Source: an uncultured Prevotellaceae bacterium
Lineage (GTDB): Bacteria > Bacteroidota > Bacteroidia > Bacteroidales > Bacteroidaceae
Reading direction: 5' to 3'
Assembly (NCBI GenBank): GCA_902785945.1
Contig: CADAAR010000034.1
Coordinates: 1-35,627, forward strand
Length of the DNA: 35,627 nt
Below, piece after piece: positions 1 through 10,700 of this stretch. The first letter of the stretch is position 1. Each line of letters begins with the position of its first letter. Position numbers and translations under genes: made by a program. The notes beneath the pieces are model-generated. The model did not search any database. It was not told where the DNA came from and saw only the letters and a program-made list of their open reading frames with translations.

Positions 1-1
1 G

Positions 2-751
2 CGCAACGAAGACAGGGTGCAGGACATGGAGACCACCAAAGTGAATATACAAAAGAAAATCTCTTTCATCAAGAGTGTGCTCCATCAGATACGTACACCG
101 CTAAGTATCATCACAGGCTTCGCCAACATGCTTCGTGACAGCATTGCAGCACAAAGGGCAGGAGATGAGACGAAGGCAATCAGTGCCGACTATCTGAACG
201 AGATTTGTGTCAGCATGAAGCATAATGCCATCCACCTGAAACGCATGGTGCTCATGCTCTTCGACAGTGCAGAGACGGAGACATCTTCGTCGGAAGGACT
301 ATTGTATAACAGAAGCGATGAAATGTCGTGCAACGCTTTGGCTCGCAAGTGTGTCGACTATACGCGGAGTCACTACCCCGATCAGCAGATTACTTTCGAT
401 AGCGAGCTGCCCGACACCACTTATATCCTGAGTAATCACTTGTTCCTGCTACGTACCATCCGTGAACTGCTGGCGAATGCCGTGAAGTTCTCCGATGGCC
501 AGCATATCCGACTGTGTCTGACGGAGACTGAGACCACCGTCCGCTTTATCGTTGAGGATGAAGGACCGGGGTTGTCTGAAGATTTGTTTGACCTGACGCT
601 CAAGCCCCTCGTAGAGATGGACGACCAATTGGAGCGCAGTGGTCTTGGACTGCCTATGGCCTATCGTCATGCCAACGGACTTGGAGGCTCGCTTATTCAC
701 GACACTAGCTATCTTAACGGCTGTCGCTTTATCCTCGAAATGCCTAAATAA
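2..751 (+). CDS. Sensor histidine kinase, 3' part (5' end outside window)
   Basis: The reading frame is open to the window edge, so the sensor part and true start are missing; about 249 residues are visible. The first visible part is a HisKA dimerisation domain whose H-box reads LHQIRTPLSIITGF, with the phospho-accepting His. It is followed by a HATPase_c domain with an N-box (RELLANAVKFSDG), a G1 box (VEDEGPGL) and a G2 box (SGLGLPMAYRHANGLGG). These make it an ATP-dependent autophosphorylating kinase acting on the cytoplasmic face of the membrane. No receiver or HTH domain follows, so it is not a hybrid two-component system, at least at this end. The TPR/AraC regulator starts 58 bases downstream from its own promoter. 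A functional link between the two is only an inference from position. The family call is secure; the signal sensed is unknown. Confidence 0.9.
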   Translation, partial: RNEDRVQDMETTKVNIQKKISFIKSVLHQIRTPLSIITGFANMLRDSIAAQRAGDETKAISADYLNEICVSMKHNAIHLKRMVLMLFDSAETETSSSEGLLYNRSDEMSCNALARKCVDYTRSHYPDQQITFDSELPDTTYILSNHLFLLRTIRELLANAVKFSDGQHIRLCLTETETTVRFIVEDEGPGLSEDLFDLTLKPLVEMDDQLERSGLGLPMAYRHANGLGGSLIHDTSYLNGCRFILEMPK

Positions 752-769
752 AAAGTTCTTGCTCTAAAA

Positions 770-801
770 TTTGGTAATTTCGCCTAAAAAAGCTAACTTT
801 G
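770..801 (+). promoter_or_regulatory. Bacteroidetes-type promoter for the TPR/AraC regulator
   Basis: TTTG at 770-773 and TAACTTTG at 794-801 are separated by exactly 20 bases. This matches the Bacteroidetes sigma-ABfr consensus TTTG-N19/20-TAnnTTTG. The expected transcription start is about 806-808, so the ATG at 810 would be almost at the mRNA 5' end. Confidence 0.7.
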
Positions 802-809
802 CGGGCGGA

Positions 810-2309
810 ATGAAGTGTGTTAGGTTTATAACATATGTTTTGACGGTGCTGATGCTAATGCCTGCGAAGGCAGAAGCTGAGGTGTTGACAAAAGGCGAAC
901 AGTTGTTGGAAATAGCTGATAGCCTGTATAGTGTGCAGCAGTACGACAAGGCCCTAAAATATGCGGAGCAGTCGGCTGAGGCTATGCGAAGTGAGCACAG
1001 CATCGAGGGCGAATCGGACGTTATGAACCTAATGGCAATAATCTATGTACGCAAGGGGAAGTTCGACAAGGCAGCAGAGTGTGCGCACCGCTGCAACGAG
1101 ATTGATGAGAAACTGGGCGACCCCGATAATATTTCGTCATCGTTGAACACGTTGGCCGCCATCTATATGAGTATGCGCCAACCTCGTGAGGCTGAGAAAT
1201 ATATCCTGAAAGGTATCGACTATGCTAAGAAGGCTGATAATCCGCAGCGAATGGCAGTGCTCCACGGTATGGCATCGGAGGTATATCAGCATCTGGGCGA
1301 TTATGAGCGTTCGCTCTATTATGCCACCGAAGCCTATGAGATGGAAAAAACGTTGGGATGTAAAGAAAAGATGGCCATACGGCAAGCCCAACGCGCCCCT
1401 GCACTGATAGCTTTGGAGCGATATGACGAGGCCCGGAAGGCTCTGGATGAGGCCATTCCCGGACTGCGAGAGAGTGGTAATCTGCACTCACTTGCCATCG
1501 CCTGTAATCAGATGGGGCAGTTGCTGCATCAGGCCAATAACGACAGTGCCGCTGTGAGCTATTATAACGAGGCTTTGAAGATTTTCATAGCCCAACACGA
1601 CTTGTATAATGAAAGTCGCTCGCACCAGGGATTATACGAGTCTTTGCGCCAAATCGACCCTGCACAGGCCATGGAGCATAACGACCGATATCTGGAACTG
1701 CGCGATTCACTTTACGATAAGGATACGGGTGAATTGTTGTCGAAATATGCCGCAGAATATGGCGTTGACGAACTGAAGGCCGAGAATCGGCAGATGCAGA
1801 GCTATATTATAATGGGTATAGTGGGGGTCGTGGCATTGGTATGCCTTGGCTGCGTGCTCGTATGGTGGATACGACGGAGACAGAAGCAGCGTATTGAGTT
1901 ACTGATTAAACAGATTGAAGCACTGAAACCTCAACCAACAGTTGTAGAAGAAGAGAAACCTGAAGAAGTTGAAGACCATGAAGATCATCAGTTCTTGATG
2001 AAACTGGTAGAGGTGGTGAATACAAACCTGCCTACGGGTCATTACGGTGTGGAGCAGATAGCTCAGGATATGAATATGAGCGTTCAGACATTCCGCAGGC
2101 GACTGATGGGTGCCACGGGCGAGAGTCCAAAGGCATTTATCTCTGCCATCCAGATGGAGCGGGCAGTCAAGTTGTTGAAGGACGATCCTGACCTTCCCAT
2201 CTCCAGAATTGCCACACTTTGTGGTTACGACGAGACCAATTCGTTCGGTCGCTCATTTAAGCGTTTTTATAACGTAACACCAAGTCAATATCGCGATAAA
2301 ACCGCCTAA
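810..2309 (+). CDS. Membrane-anchored TPR sensor with C-terminal AraC-type DNA-binding domain
   Basis: The protein has about 499 residues. I chose the ATG at 810 because it gives a signal/anchor peptide (MKCVRFITYVLTVLMLMPAKAEA); the frame is open further upstream to a TTG at 771, but that codon lies inside the promoter. Residues about 25-300 are a series of TPR-like helical repeats (ALKYAEQSAEAM, AAECAHRCNEI, AEKYILKGIDYAKKA, SLYYATEAYEME), expected in the periplasm. A single transmembrane helix lies at about 331-352 (IIMGIVGVVALVCLGCVLVWW), followed by a basic stretch and a charged linker. Residues about 410-495 are a double helix-turn-helix AraC domain, with VEQIAQDMNMSVQTFRRRL and the signature ISRIATLCGYDETNSFGRSFKRFYNVTPSQYR. 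The layout suggests a one-component regulator passing a periplasmic signal to DNA. The following surface-protein operon is its likely target, supported by direct repeats at its promoter. The ligand is unknown. Confidence 0.9.
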   Translation: MKCVRFITYVLTVLMLMPAKAEAEVLTKGEQLLEIADSLYSVQQYDKALKYAEQSAEAMRSEHSIEGESDVMNLMAIIYVRKGKFDKAAECAHRCNEIDEKLGDPDNISSSLNTLAAIYMSMRQPREAEKYILKGIDYAKKADNPQRMAVLHGMASEVYQHLGDYERSLYYATEAYEMEKTLGCKEKMAIRQAQRAPALIALERYDEARKALDEAIPGLRESGNLHSLAIACNQMGQLLHQANNDSAAVSYYNEALKIFIAQHDLYNESRSHQGLYESLRQIDPAQAMEHNDRYLELRDSLYDKDTGELLSKYAAEYGVDELKAENRQMQSYIIMGIVGVVALVCLGCVLVWWIRRRQKQRIELLIKQIEALKPQPTVVEEEKPEEVEDHEDHQFLMKLVEVVNTNLPTGHYGVEQIAQDMNMSVQTFRRRLMGATGESPKAFISAIQMERAVKLLKDDPDLPISRIATLCGYDETNSFGRSFKRFYNVTPSQYRDKTA

Positions 2310-2317
2310 AATAGGCA

Positions 2318-2359
2318 TTTTGGAAGATTTTGCAGGGTACATGAATGTTTTTTGGAAGA
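2318..2359 (+). promoter_or_regulatory. Pair of direct repeats, possible AraC-type activator site
   Basis: TTTTGGAAGA occurs perfectly at 2318-2327 and 2350-2359. The start-to-start distance is 32 bases, about three helical turns. The pair lies immediately upstream of a -7 box (2391-2398) that has no good -33 element, and downstream of a gene for an AraC-type regulator. That is the classic arrangement for tandem activator sites. Binding is an inference. Confidence 0.45.
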
Positions 2360-2390
2360 AAATGTTCACGCACTATATTGCATTTTATAG

Positions 2391-2398
2391 TACCTTTG
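2391..2398 (+). promoter_or_regulatory. -7 promoter element of the surface-protein operon
   Basis: TACCTTTG, followed by C, matches TAnnTTTG. No TTTG is found 19-21 bases upstream, which fits an activator-dependent promoter. The expected start of transcription is near 2405, giving a leader of about 37 bases before the ATG at 2442. Confidence 0.6.
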
Positions 2399-3416
2399 CA
2401 GCGTGATTTTAATTAAGACCATAAACCAAGAAGAAAACCGTATGAAGCGACTGCTATTGTTATTCATTCTGCTGTTGAATATTTGTATCTCCTGGGCTCA
2501 GGTGATGAATCCGTTGATTGCAATTAATATCAAGCCTGATCATAAGGCTATCACTGTTAATGTGGGTGAAACAGAGAAGCTGACCAAATTCTTGTCAGAG
2601 GCATACGAACTTGTCACACCTGCTGCTGTGGCGGAAATACGTTGGGTCAGTGAGGATGAGTCTATTGTAAAATTCAACAATTATTGGGATCAGCAGCAGA
2701 ACTATATAGAGGAATACCAACCTTTGAAAGCTGGTGAGACGAAGATGAAGGCTTATCAGTATCTTTCTTCTAATGACAGTTTTGGACTGAGCTCTGATGA
2801 GTCTGTGACAGTGACGGTTGTGCAACCCGTGACAGGCCTTAGGATTTCGAGCAATCTGAACCAACATGAGTGTAATGTGGGTGACGACCTGACATCCTAT
2901 TTGAACAGTCTGGTGAAGGTGTTGCCCGACGATGCCAGTGACAAGAGCTTTACATGGAGTGTGGCGCCGGGAACTGCCAATGAAGTAGTGTCGATCAGCG
3001 ATCAAGGCGTTATCAAGGCGGTGAAGGCTGGTATGGTGACTTTGGTGGCCACTTCCAATAACAATCCTAAGTATTCTGGAACTGTTACAGTTGTGGTGCA
3101 TAATCCAGCGGATATTCTGTTGGCCCAAAGTAATATCAATGTAGAGTATATTAACAAGCCTGTAGATATCAGCAATCTGCTGAAACAGAATATTTCCTTC
3201 CAGACTCCTGACAATAGGGGCGTGGAGGGTTTGAGCATCACCTCAAATAGTGCTGTGGTGAGCATCAGTAATGTGAGCTATGGTAATGGTGCGCTTCAAT
3301 TGACGGCCAGTGCCCAGAGCGTGGGTCAGGCAACGATTTCTGTAAGTGTTACTTATCCTGACTATCTGAAAGATTACATAGCAGCTGATGAAGCTGGACA
3401 CACGAAGACGGTGACC

Positions 3417-3516
3417 AAGACGTTCACTGTGACGGTGACGCAGGGAGCCATTCCTGTCGAGTCACTGCGTATCAACAGCAATAAGAACCAGCACGAGTGC
3501 AATGTTGGCGACGATC
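3417..3516 (+). repeat. 100-base direct repeat, copy 1 (second copy at 3928-4027)
   Basis: This stretch is identical base for base to 3928-4027. It encodes the end of one Ig repeat and the start of the next (TFTVTVTQGAIPVESLRINS). Both copies end exactly at GACGATC, where the reading frame breaks. A second identical stretch of about 55 bases follows each copy (encoding STNNPQAYASLMVLVHNPA). Confidence 0.9.
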
Positions 3517-3927
3517 AGGATCAGTGCCGTGAAGGCCGGTCGTGCCGAGCTGACAGCCACGTCGACGAACAATCCTCAGGCTTATGCCTCTCTGATGGTA
3601 TTGGTACATAATCCTGCCACTGACATCCAGTTTGCCAACAGCAACGTGAGCGTAGTCTACGTCACCAAGGCGGTGGATATCAGTGATCAGTTGAGACGCA
3701 ATATCTCTTTCCTGCCCTCAGGCTATGAGAGTGTGGAGGGTCTGACCGTTACATCTAATAATAATGTGGTGAGCGTGAGCAACGTGAGTTATGCTAACGG
3801 CAGTGTGCAGCTGACAGCCAGCGCTCAGAGCGTGGGTCAGGCCACGATAACCGTAGGTATCACCTACCGCGACTATTTGAAGGACTACACGGATCCTAGT
3901 GCAGCTGGGCATACGAAGAATGTGTCG

Positions 3928-4027
3928 AAGACGTTCACTGTGACGGTGACGCAGGGAGCCATTCCTGTCGAGTCACTGCGTATCAACAGCAATAAGAACC
4001 AGCACGAGTGCAATGTTGGCGACGATC
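3928..4027 (+). repeat. 100-base direct repeat, copy 2
   Basis: Identical to 3417-3516. The identity at the nucleotide level, including synonymous positions, points to recent duplication or gene conversion between the Ig repeats, or to an assembly problem. Confidence 0.9.
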
Positions 4028-5959
4028 GGTGGCAGGATCAGTGCTGTGAAGGCAGGCCGTGCTGAGCTGACAGCCACATCGACGAACAATCCTCAGGCTT
4101 ATGCCTCTCTGATGGTATTGGTACATAATCCTGCTACGGATATCCAGTTTACTAAGAATACTGTCAACGTTGATTACGATGGAACCAATTCTGACATCAG
4201 TCGGCTGTTGCAGGACAACCTCACATTCTTGCCTGCTGGTTATGAGAGTATTGAAGGTCTGACGATCACTTCTGACAGACCTAACGATGTTGTGGCCATC
4301 GATAATGTGGCTCTTGACCAGTCAGGCACGGGTGTTCTCCTGCGTGCCCGTGTACTTGGAGCCGGTCAAGCCACCATCACTGTCAATTTCCATTATCGTG
4401 ATTATCTGAAGGATTATACTAATCCCGGAACGACAGAGCATCGTATCACAGTACAAAAAACCTTCACTGTGGTTGTCACCGAAGTCATTCCGGCCGTCAC
4501 CTCCATCACCTATCCCGATGAGTTAACACTCTCACGTTACCATGATGTGGCACTTGAGTTGAATATGGAACCCAAGAATGCCCGTTTGGATCCAACCCTT
4601 CTGGAGATACGCTTCAGTGAGTCGAAGAATGCAGGATGGGGAGCTGCAGCCAGTGTGACTCCATCGCCAGCTTCTGCTTTGGTATGGAACGTACGTGGTC
4701 GATTCGCTGGTAGCTATACATATCAGATATATTATAATGGAAAGTTGCAATCAACGAAGAGCGGCGCCCGTGAGGGTATCGTCCGTACGCCAGTGGAATA
4801 CCCGTTAGCACAGGGATGGGACTGGATTTCACTTTATGCTACCGACAAATCAAGTACGTTGCCTTTGAAGACGACTTCGGGTTGGGCCATTCCGATGCAA
4901 TTGGATGATGAGAATTATGTTCAGGAGATACGTTCACAGCATGAGTTGCTTTACAAAGATCCGGAATTAGGTTTCTTTGGCGATATTGAACAACTCAGTC
5001 CTAGTGATGGTATGTATAAGATTAATAGCCATTATGACGTGACTTATGCAGACCAGATGATACTGAATGCCGGTTATGATGGACTGGTCAGGGCTTCTGA
5101 TATGCGTCTGCCTATGGCCCGTAAGGGTTATACATGGGTGACCTATCCACATGAATTCAATCACTCCATCGATGTGCTGGGCACTTATCTCAAGCAGTCT
5201 GCTATCGAAGGCGACATGATTATCGGCCGTGACATGGTGGTTGTCTTTGATGGAGATAAATGGTTAGGAGACAGCAATACCGTCTTTGAGGCCGGTAAGG
5301 GTTATATCTACTATACAGAGAGTACCACGCCGAAGACCATCAACTGGGGTCCTGCTACATTGTCACCTGATAAAAACACTGCCAATGCCCGCAGAGCCTC
5401 GAAGCAGGCCTCTACCTGGATTTACAATCCATACGCCTATCCCGACTGCATGGCTGTGATCGCTCGTTTAGAGGATGTGTCCCATCCTGAGGACTATTCT
5501 GTCGGCGCCTTTGTTGGTGATGACTGTCGTGGTCAGGGAACGGTGAATGCAGAAGGTCTTGTATGTGCAGCAGTGTCGGGTCAGACTGGCGATCCTGTGA
5601 CCTTCCGACTGTATCATAAATCGACGGACAGCTATCAGACGTTAGAGGGTCAGTTTGGCTTTACCTCACGTCTCGGAAGTCTTTCGAATCCTGTGGTGAT
5701 CCATGCAGGCTCTACAGCCATCAGACTGGTTGGCGAGGACATGCTCTCTCTGAGTATCAGTAATGATGTTATAATGGTTAACGGAGCTGTCGGACCAGTG
5801 ACATTGACGATAACCGACCTACAGGGCCGACGTGTGGCTAGCTGTCAGGGAACGACATTCTCGCTCATCTCTTTGCCCGCCGGAGTATATGTTGTCAGCG
5901 CAGCAGATGCCAAAGGTCAGGTGACAAAAAAGATTAAGAAGTAAAAAAGGTAAGAAGTT

Positions 5960-7699
5960 ATGATAAGAGTAAAGAGGATACAGAGTGCACTGGTGATACT
6001 ATTCACTATTCACTGTTCACTATTCACTTCTTCAGCTGTAGCGCAGGATATCAGTCAGATTGCAAAGAGCGATCCGCTTGTCATTACCGGTGCCGTGGGA
6101 ACACAGAACACTTACTACTATTCATCGGTAGGAGATGGCTATTCTTCTCCGCTTAGTAACATGCTGTTTGTCAACATGAACATCAGTGTCTACGGATTCA
6201 GTATGCCGTTCTCTTTATATTATAGTAATGACAATCTCAGTTTCAATTATCCTCACCTCTCTTTCAACCTGAACCCCAGATATAAGAATTGGACGGGATA
6301 TGTTGGAAGGGGATCGATGGCGTTTAGTCAGTATGTGATGGACATGTCATTTAACGGCCTTGGTGTAGAGTACGACGATGGTAAGCGTTGGCGTTTCGGT
6401 GCATTCTACGGTCAATTGCGTAAAGCCATCAATGATGACCCGACTGACCCTTCTGCCCGTCATCCGCAGTACAAACGAATGGGATGGGGCTTTAAAGTGG
6501 GCTATGGCAATCATGCGAACTATCTTGATCTGTATTTCCTTCGTGCTTACGACAGAATGAACTCTTTGGATGAGTACTGGCAGAAATATGTGTCACCACA
6601 GGAGAATATTGTAGTGGGACTGAAGGGTAATGCCCAACCAGTGAAGTGGCTCAATCTCACAGCGAATGCAGCTATGTCACTCCTCTCTACCGATACCCGT
6701 GCCGACAAAGTGGAGGATAACCCTACGGCCGACCGTTGGAGTACGGTGTTTGACACCCGTTATTCCTCTTTGGCCCGTTTTGCAGGCGATGTCAGCGCGA
6801 CGGTGTCATTGAACGGTGTCAGCGGTAGTCTCTTCTACCGTATGATACAGCCAGACTATGCTTCGCTGGGCACATACTATATGTCAAACAATTACCATGC
6901 TTTGGGTTTGAACGTTTCAACTTCTCTGTTTAATACCGTGTCGTTGGCTGCCACGTTCTCTGGACAGGCTGACAACCTCACGAACCGACAGTTATATACT
7001 ACCCGCGGTTATGTCTATTCTCTTATGGCCGCATCACGTATCGGGCAGAATTACAATCTGACCGCTTCTTATAACGGCTATACCCAGACTCAGGGTGACG
7101 GCACAGCTAAGGTGAACGATACCATTAAGGTAGACCGTGTCATGCAGAGTTTCTCGCTAACACCATCGGCCTCTTTCGCTACCGACAACTATTCACATAC
7201 ACTTTCCCTTTCTGGCAGTATCACAAGTAATAAGGACAGAAATAAGTTTGCTACAGGGGAAAGTGACGTGAACTCATGGGCATTGGGCGTGGGATATGGA
7301 TTAGGCGTAAAATCCTGGGAAATGGACTTTACGGCCAATCTGAGTCATCAGGTGAGTGACGGTTATCAGACCACCTATATCAGCGATGTAGCTTCGATAG
7401 GTGCCTCGCGCTCATTCTTGAAAGATAACGAACTGAGCGTCGGTGCTACTTTGTCGCTATGCTACAATGAAATCAAGAACACTTCGAAGAATATGTCTAT
7501 TGGCGGTGATGTGTCGGTAGGCTATACATTAAATAATGTACACGCGTTTTCATTGGCTGCTGCCGTCAACAAATACGGCGACGTGAATATCGTGAACCGT
7601 CGTTCGTCGCTTGATCAGACCGACGTGAATATCAGTCTGAACTACATATATACCTTCAGTCTCTTGGAGCTGAAAAAGAAAGGAACAGAAAAAAAGTAA
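5960..7699 (+). CDS. Outer-membrane beta-barrel protein of the surface operon
   Basis: This is a 579-residue protein. Its signal peptide contains ALVILFTIHCSLFTSS, is written by heptamer repeats, and ends near SAVAQ. The remainder is a long alternation of amphipathic strands with aromatic ends and polar turns (NISVYGFSMPFSLYYSN, WRFGAFYGQLR, ALGVGYGLGVKSWEMDF, LSVGATLSLCYNE), typical of an outer-membrane barrel of about 20 or more strands. There is no TonB box or plug. The last strand (VNISLNYIYTFSLL) is followed by a charged tail (KKKGTEKK) instead of ending on an aromatic residue. It lies 15 bases after the Ig gene and 6 bases before the giant gene, so it is surely co-transcribed and could be the export channel or the surface anchor for these proteins. 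I do not recognise a named family. Confidence 0.75.
   Translation: MIRVKRIQSALVILFTIHCSLFTSSAVAQDISQIAKSDPLVITGAVGTQNTYYYSSVGDGYSSPLSNMLFVNMNISVYGFSMPFSLYYSNDNLSFNYPHLSFNLNPRYKNWTGYVGRGSMAFSQYVMDMSFNGLGVEYDDGKRWRFGAFYGQLRKAINDDPTDPSARHPQYKRMGWGFKVGYGNHANYLDLYFLRAYDRMNSLDEYWQKYVSPQENIVVGLKGNAQPVKWLNLTANAAMSLLSTDTRADKVEDNPTADRWSTVFDTRYSSLARFAGDVSATVSLNGVSGSLFYRMIQPDYASLGTYYMSNNYHALGLNVSTSLFNTVSLAATFSGQADNLTNRQLYTTRGYVYSLMAASRIGQNYNLTASYNGYTQTQGDGTAKVNDTIKVDRVMQSFSLTPSASFATDNYSHTLSLSGSITSNKDRNKFATGESDVNSWALGVGYGLGVKSWEMDFTANLSHQVSDGYQTTYISDVASIGASRSFLKDNELSVGATLSLCYNEIKNTSKNMSIGGDVSVGYTLNNVHAFSLAAAVNKYGDVNIVNRRSSLDQTDVNISLNYIYTFSLLELKKKGTEKK
6001..6028 (+). repeat. Heptamer tandem repeat (ATTCACT)n inside a signal-peptide coding region
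   Basis: Four units, ATTCACT, ATTCACT, GTTCACT and ATTCACT, lie in direct succession. Three heptamers make seven codons, so the array encodes the cycle F-T-I-H-Y/C-S-L in the hydrophobic core of the signal peptide. Sister arrays are at 7747-7774 and 22085-22112. Confidence 0.9.
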
Positions 7700-7705
7700 A
7701 AAGAT

Positions 7706-10700
7706 ATGAACAGAGTAAAGAGAATACTGAGTGCACTGGTGATTCTGTTCACCATTCACTATTCACTATTCATTTCTTCAGTTGCTGCGCAGGAAGTAAC
7801 CGTCAACGTGATGCCCGTACAGCGCATTCTGCCCCCGCAGGTGATGCTTTATATCAACAACCCGGGTAACTACTTCAATGTTCAGCTGATCAATAACAGT
7901 CAGGTGACGCAGAATGTCTATATCGCCATGAGGGTGGAACAGATACTTCCGTCTACCGGACTGCATGTCATTGTGCCGGCCAAGCGTCAGCCGCAGACAC
8001 CCTTCACGGTGGCTCCAGGACAGGTACGCCAGTTGACGATGGTGGAACTGAAAAACATGTTCAACCATGTAGTGAAAAGTGAGGTACAGACCACTCCCGG
8101 CTTGTTCGACAGTTATACTGACGGTACGTTCGGTCTTCTTCCTGAGGGACAATATGAGGCTTGTCTCACTGCCTATAAATGGGATCCGGCACTGGCCAAC
8201 CCAGTGCCAGTGAGCAATCCGATGACAGGAAAGTGTCAGTTCACCGTGTGCTACAAGGCACAGGCTCCGCAGTTTATTCTGCCGATGGCTATTGGTAAGG
8301 GACTTAATGACCTCAACGTGGCCAAGTTGAGCCGACAGAATCCGCAGCTGACCTGGCGTGAGCCGGTGTTGGCTTGTAACCCGAAAGCACAACGCTATAC
8401 TTACGATATCAAGATTGTTGAGATGATGCCGGGTCAGCAGCCTGACGATGCTATGGACTTCAATCCTGCCGTCTATCTGCAGCGTGGCATCATGACACCT
8501 GTAGCTACCATTCCTAAGGTCGCCCTCGATCGGATGAAAAAGGACAAGACCTATCTGGCACAGGTCACAGCCCGCACGTCGGGCAGTGCGGCAAGAATGC
8601 TCAACTACACACTGATAGAGAACGAAGGAAAAAGTCCCTATCGCATGTTCCGTGTGGTAGACTCTGAGTTTGAGACGCCGAAAAAGAAGGACGATGGAAA
8701 ACCAAAAGATCAGGATAAGAAGGATCCCGGAGATTCCGGAAATCCTGAAGTTCCAGTAGATACTGGAGGTGCCGGTGGTGATGGCGAAGATACCGGTGGA
8801 GAAAAAGAATCAACGATTCTTTATAAGTTCAGGGTTCCGACCTTGAAAGAGCCGACTTTTGAGGAAGGCATGGCCCGTAAATCCTTTGTCGGCGAAGATA
8901 TTGATGTGGAGTGGCGCCGTCCGCAGTTTATTGACGGTAAAGGTGCCCGTCAGGACACCGTGAAGTTCAGCTATACCGTTGAACTCTTCCAGACGAAGAT
9001 TGATGTGGATAAGGAAGAGGCGTTCAAGGGGAAAGCCATCTATTCGAAGACCTTTAAGAACGACGATGATGACTGCACCATTCCTTGGACGGATCTGAGC
9101 AGTAAGACCATCCGTGCCGGCGACTACCTGATTCTGCGTGTGACGGCTAAGAGCACCAATGAGAAATCGATAGAGTTTGTCGATGGAAAAAACATTGTCG
9201 ACTTTGCTATCGCTGAGCATCTGGCAAAGTCCTACTTCCAATGTTCCGACAGGGTGGAGATCACGAACACCACGCCGACAACGGCATCTGATTCCCAATT
9301 GAAGGGTAAGACCGTGGGTATAGGCCAGTACCAGCTGACACTCGACGAGATCAAGAAGGTCAGTGGTAGAGACTACTACGAGGGCAAGGGTCATGTGGAG
9401 TGGAGGCCGATGGGCTTTAAAGTGATGGTGGCCGTTAAGTTCGATTCACTGAAGATCAACTCCGACAATATCGTCTATGGTGGACGTGCTGTGACCTATC
9501 AGTCGGAGGCTGAGAAGCAGGAGTCAAATAGTGAGGTGGTCGACAAACTATTCTCTGATTGGGGTATCGATAACCTCATTGGCGACACAGGAATTCCCTA
9601 TTCTGCAGAGATACAGCAGAAAGCTACGGACGAAGTCAAGAATATTGCCGAAAAGCTGAATGTCTCGAAGTATTATCAATATGTCAAGAAGGGCAAGGCC
9701 GTATGGAACCAGTTCCTGAAAGGCGAGATCAGCGACCTGCATCTGCCTGTGGCATTGCCAAAGGACGTTAACCCGACACCTGCCGACGTGCAGATTGTGT
9801 CGATGAAGTTCTCGCCGACCCACGCCACAATGGACGTGTTGGGTGAGTTTGCATTGCCTAACAGCAAATACTACGAGAATGATATCCTGTTGCTTGGCGC
9901 ACCCCGTCTCTGTATCAGTCCAGAGGATCTGCTGCCGGAGTCAGGAACACTGGCATTGCTGGGCAACTTCACCCTTAATGATCCGGAGTCATCATTCGAT
10001 TTCACCTTTAAGGCACCCACCAATGTATTGGAGCCTACGAATGGTTGTTTTGTCAGCTGGCATGACAACAAGTTCGAGGTGTTCGACATCGATGTTGACA
10101 TGAAGATTCCCGGACTGGTGAAGGTGGATAATTCTGGTAATCGCACTACTGAGCACCCGATTCTTAATTTCCAGACAAACATTGCTAATGGATGGGACGA
10201 CTGGTTTGCCAAGGTGAAGATGGACAACTTTGAGGCAGAAGATCTGCAGGACTGGACCTTTGTGCCTGGCGGTACGATGGTCTATGACCACTCGAAGTAT
10301 CGTAATGCCGATGGCATGAAGTTGCCTGTGGGCTACGACAAGACGAAGATCGGTCTGCGAGCCTCGGATCTGGATGCCGCCTGGCAGGGAATGTATATCG
10401 AGAAGATGGGCATCGTCTTCCCAAAGATGTTGAAGATAACCGATGAGGGTAAGAACTGGAACGGTCGTCTGAAGTTGCAGGGCAACGAGATGTTCTTCGA
10501 TGCCTCAGGTTGCTCGTTGCAGTTTGGTGCCAGCAAGATCTTCGATATCAAGACTGGTTCTATTGGTGGCTGGGGCATCTCAATGAACGAGTTGAAACTC
10601 GATGTGTTGCAGAACGCATTCCAGAAAGCCTACTTTAACGGTGAAATCAAGACACCGTTGGAGGGACAGATCGGCTATACTTGTAACATCTATGCCCAGG

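Larger units (their letters stand above)
2442..5944 (+). pseudogene. Ig-like (BIG2) repeat surface protein with T9SS-type C-terminus, interrupted by two frameshifts
   Basis: Translation from the ATG at 2442 gives a signal peptide (MKRLLLLFILLLNICISWAQ) and then bacterial Ig-like repeats of BIG2 type (ITVNVGETEKLTKFL, VIKAVKAGMVTLVATSNN). The frame is lost after NQHECNVGDD at about 3516 and stops at 3611. The next repeat continues in the +1 frame (RISAVKAGRAELTATSTNN) to a stop at 4065. After the same NQHECNVGDD motif at about 4027, the third frame carries on to 5944. Compared with the first, intact repeat, about 113-119 bases are missing at each break. The distal part contains a domain around 5450-5700 (VGAFVGDDCRGQGT). 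It ends in a type A T9SS-like sorting domain (LTITDLQGRRVAS, then LPAGVYVVSA and KKIKK), so the ancestral product was probably exported and surface-attached. It is the first gene of the operon. Either the gene is truly broken, it expresses fragments, or the repeats were mis-assembled. Confidence 0.75.

Noticed and set aside
771-809. Upstream TTG start for the TPR/AraC regulator
   Set aside because: It lies inside the promoter, and the added residues would precede the signal peptide. The ATG at 810 gives a proper one.
6001-6028. Microsatellite without function
   Set aside because: The heptamer array is in frame within a signal peptide, and similar arrays occur at the starts of two other genes, so a plain intergenic repeat does not explain it.
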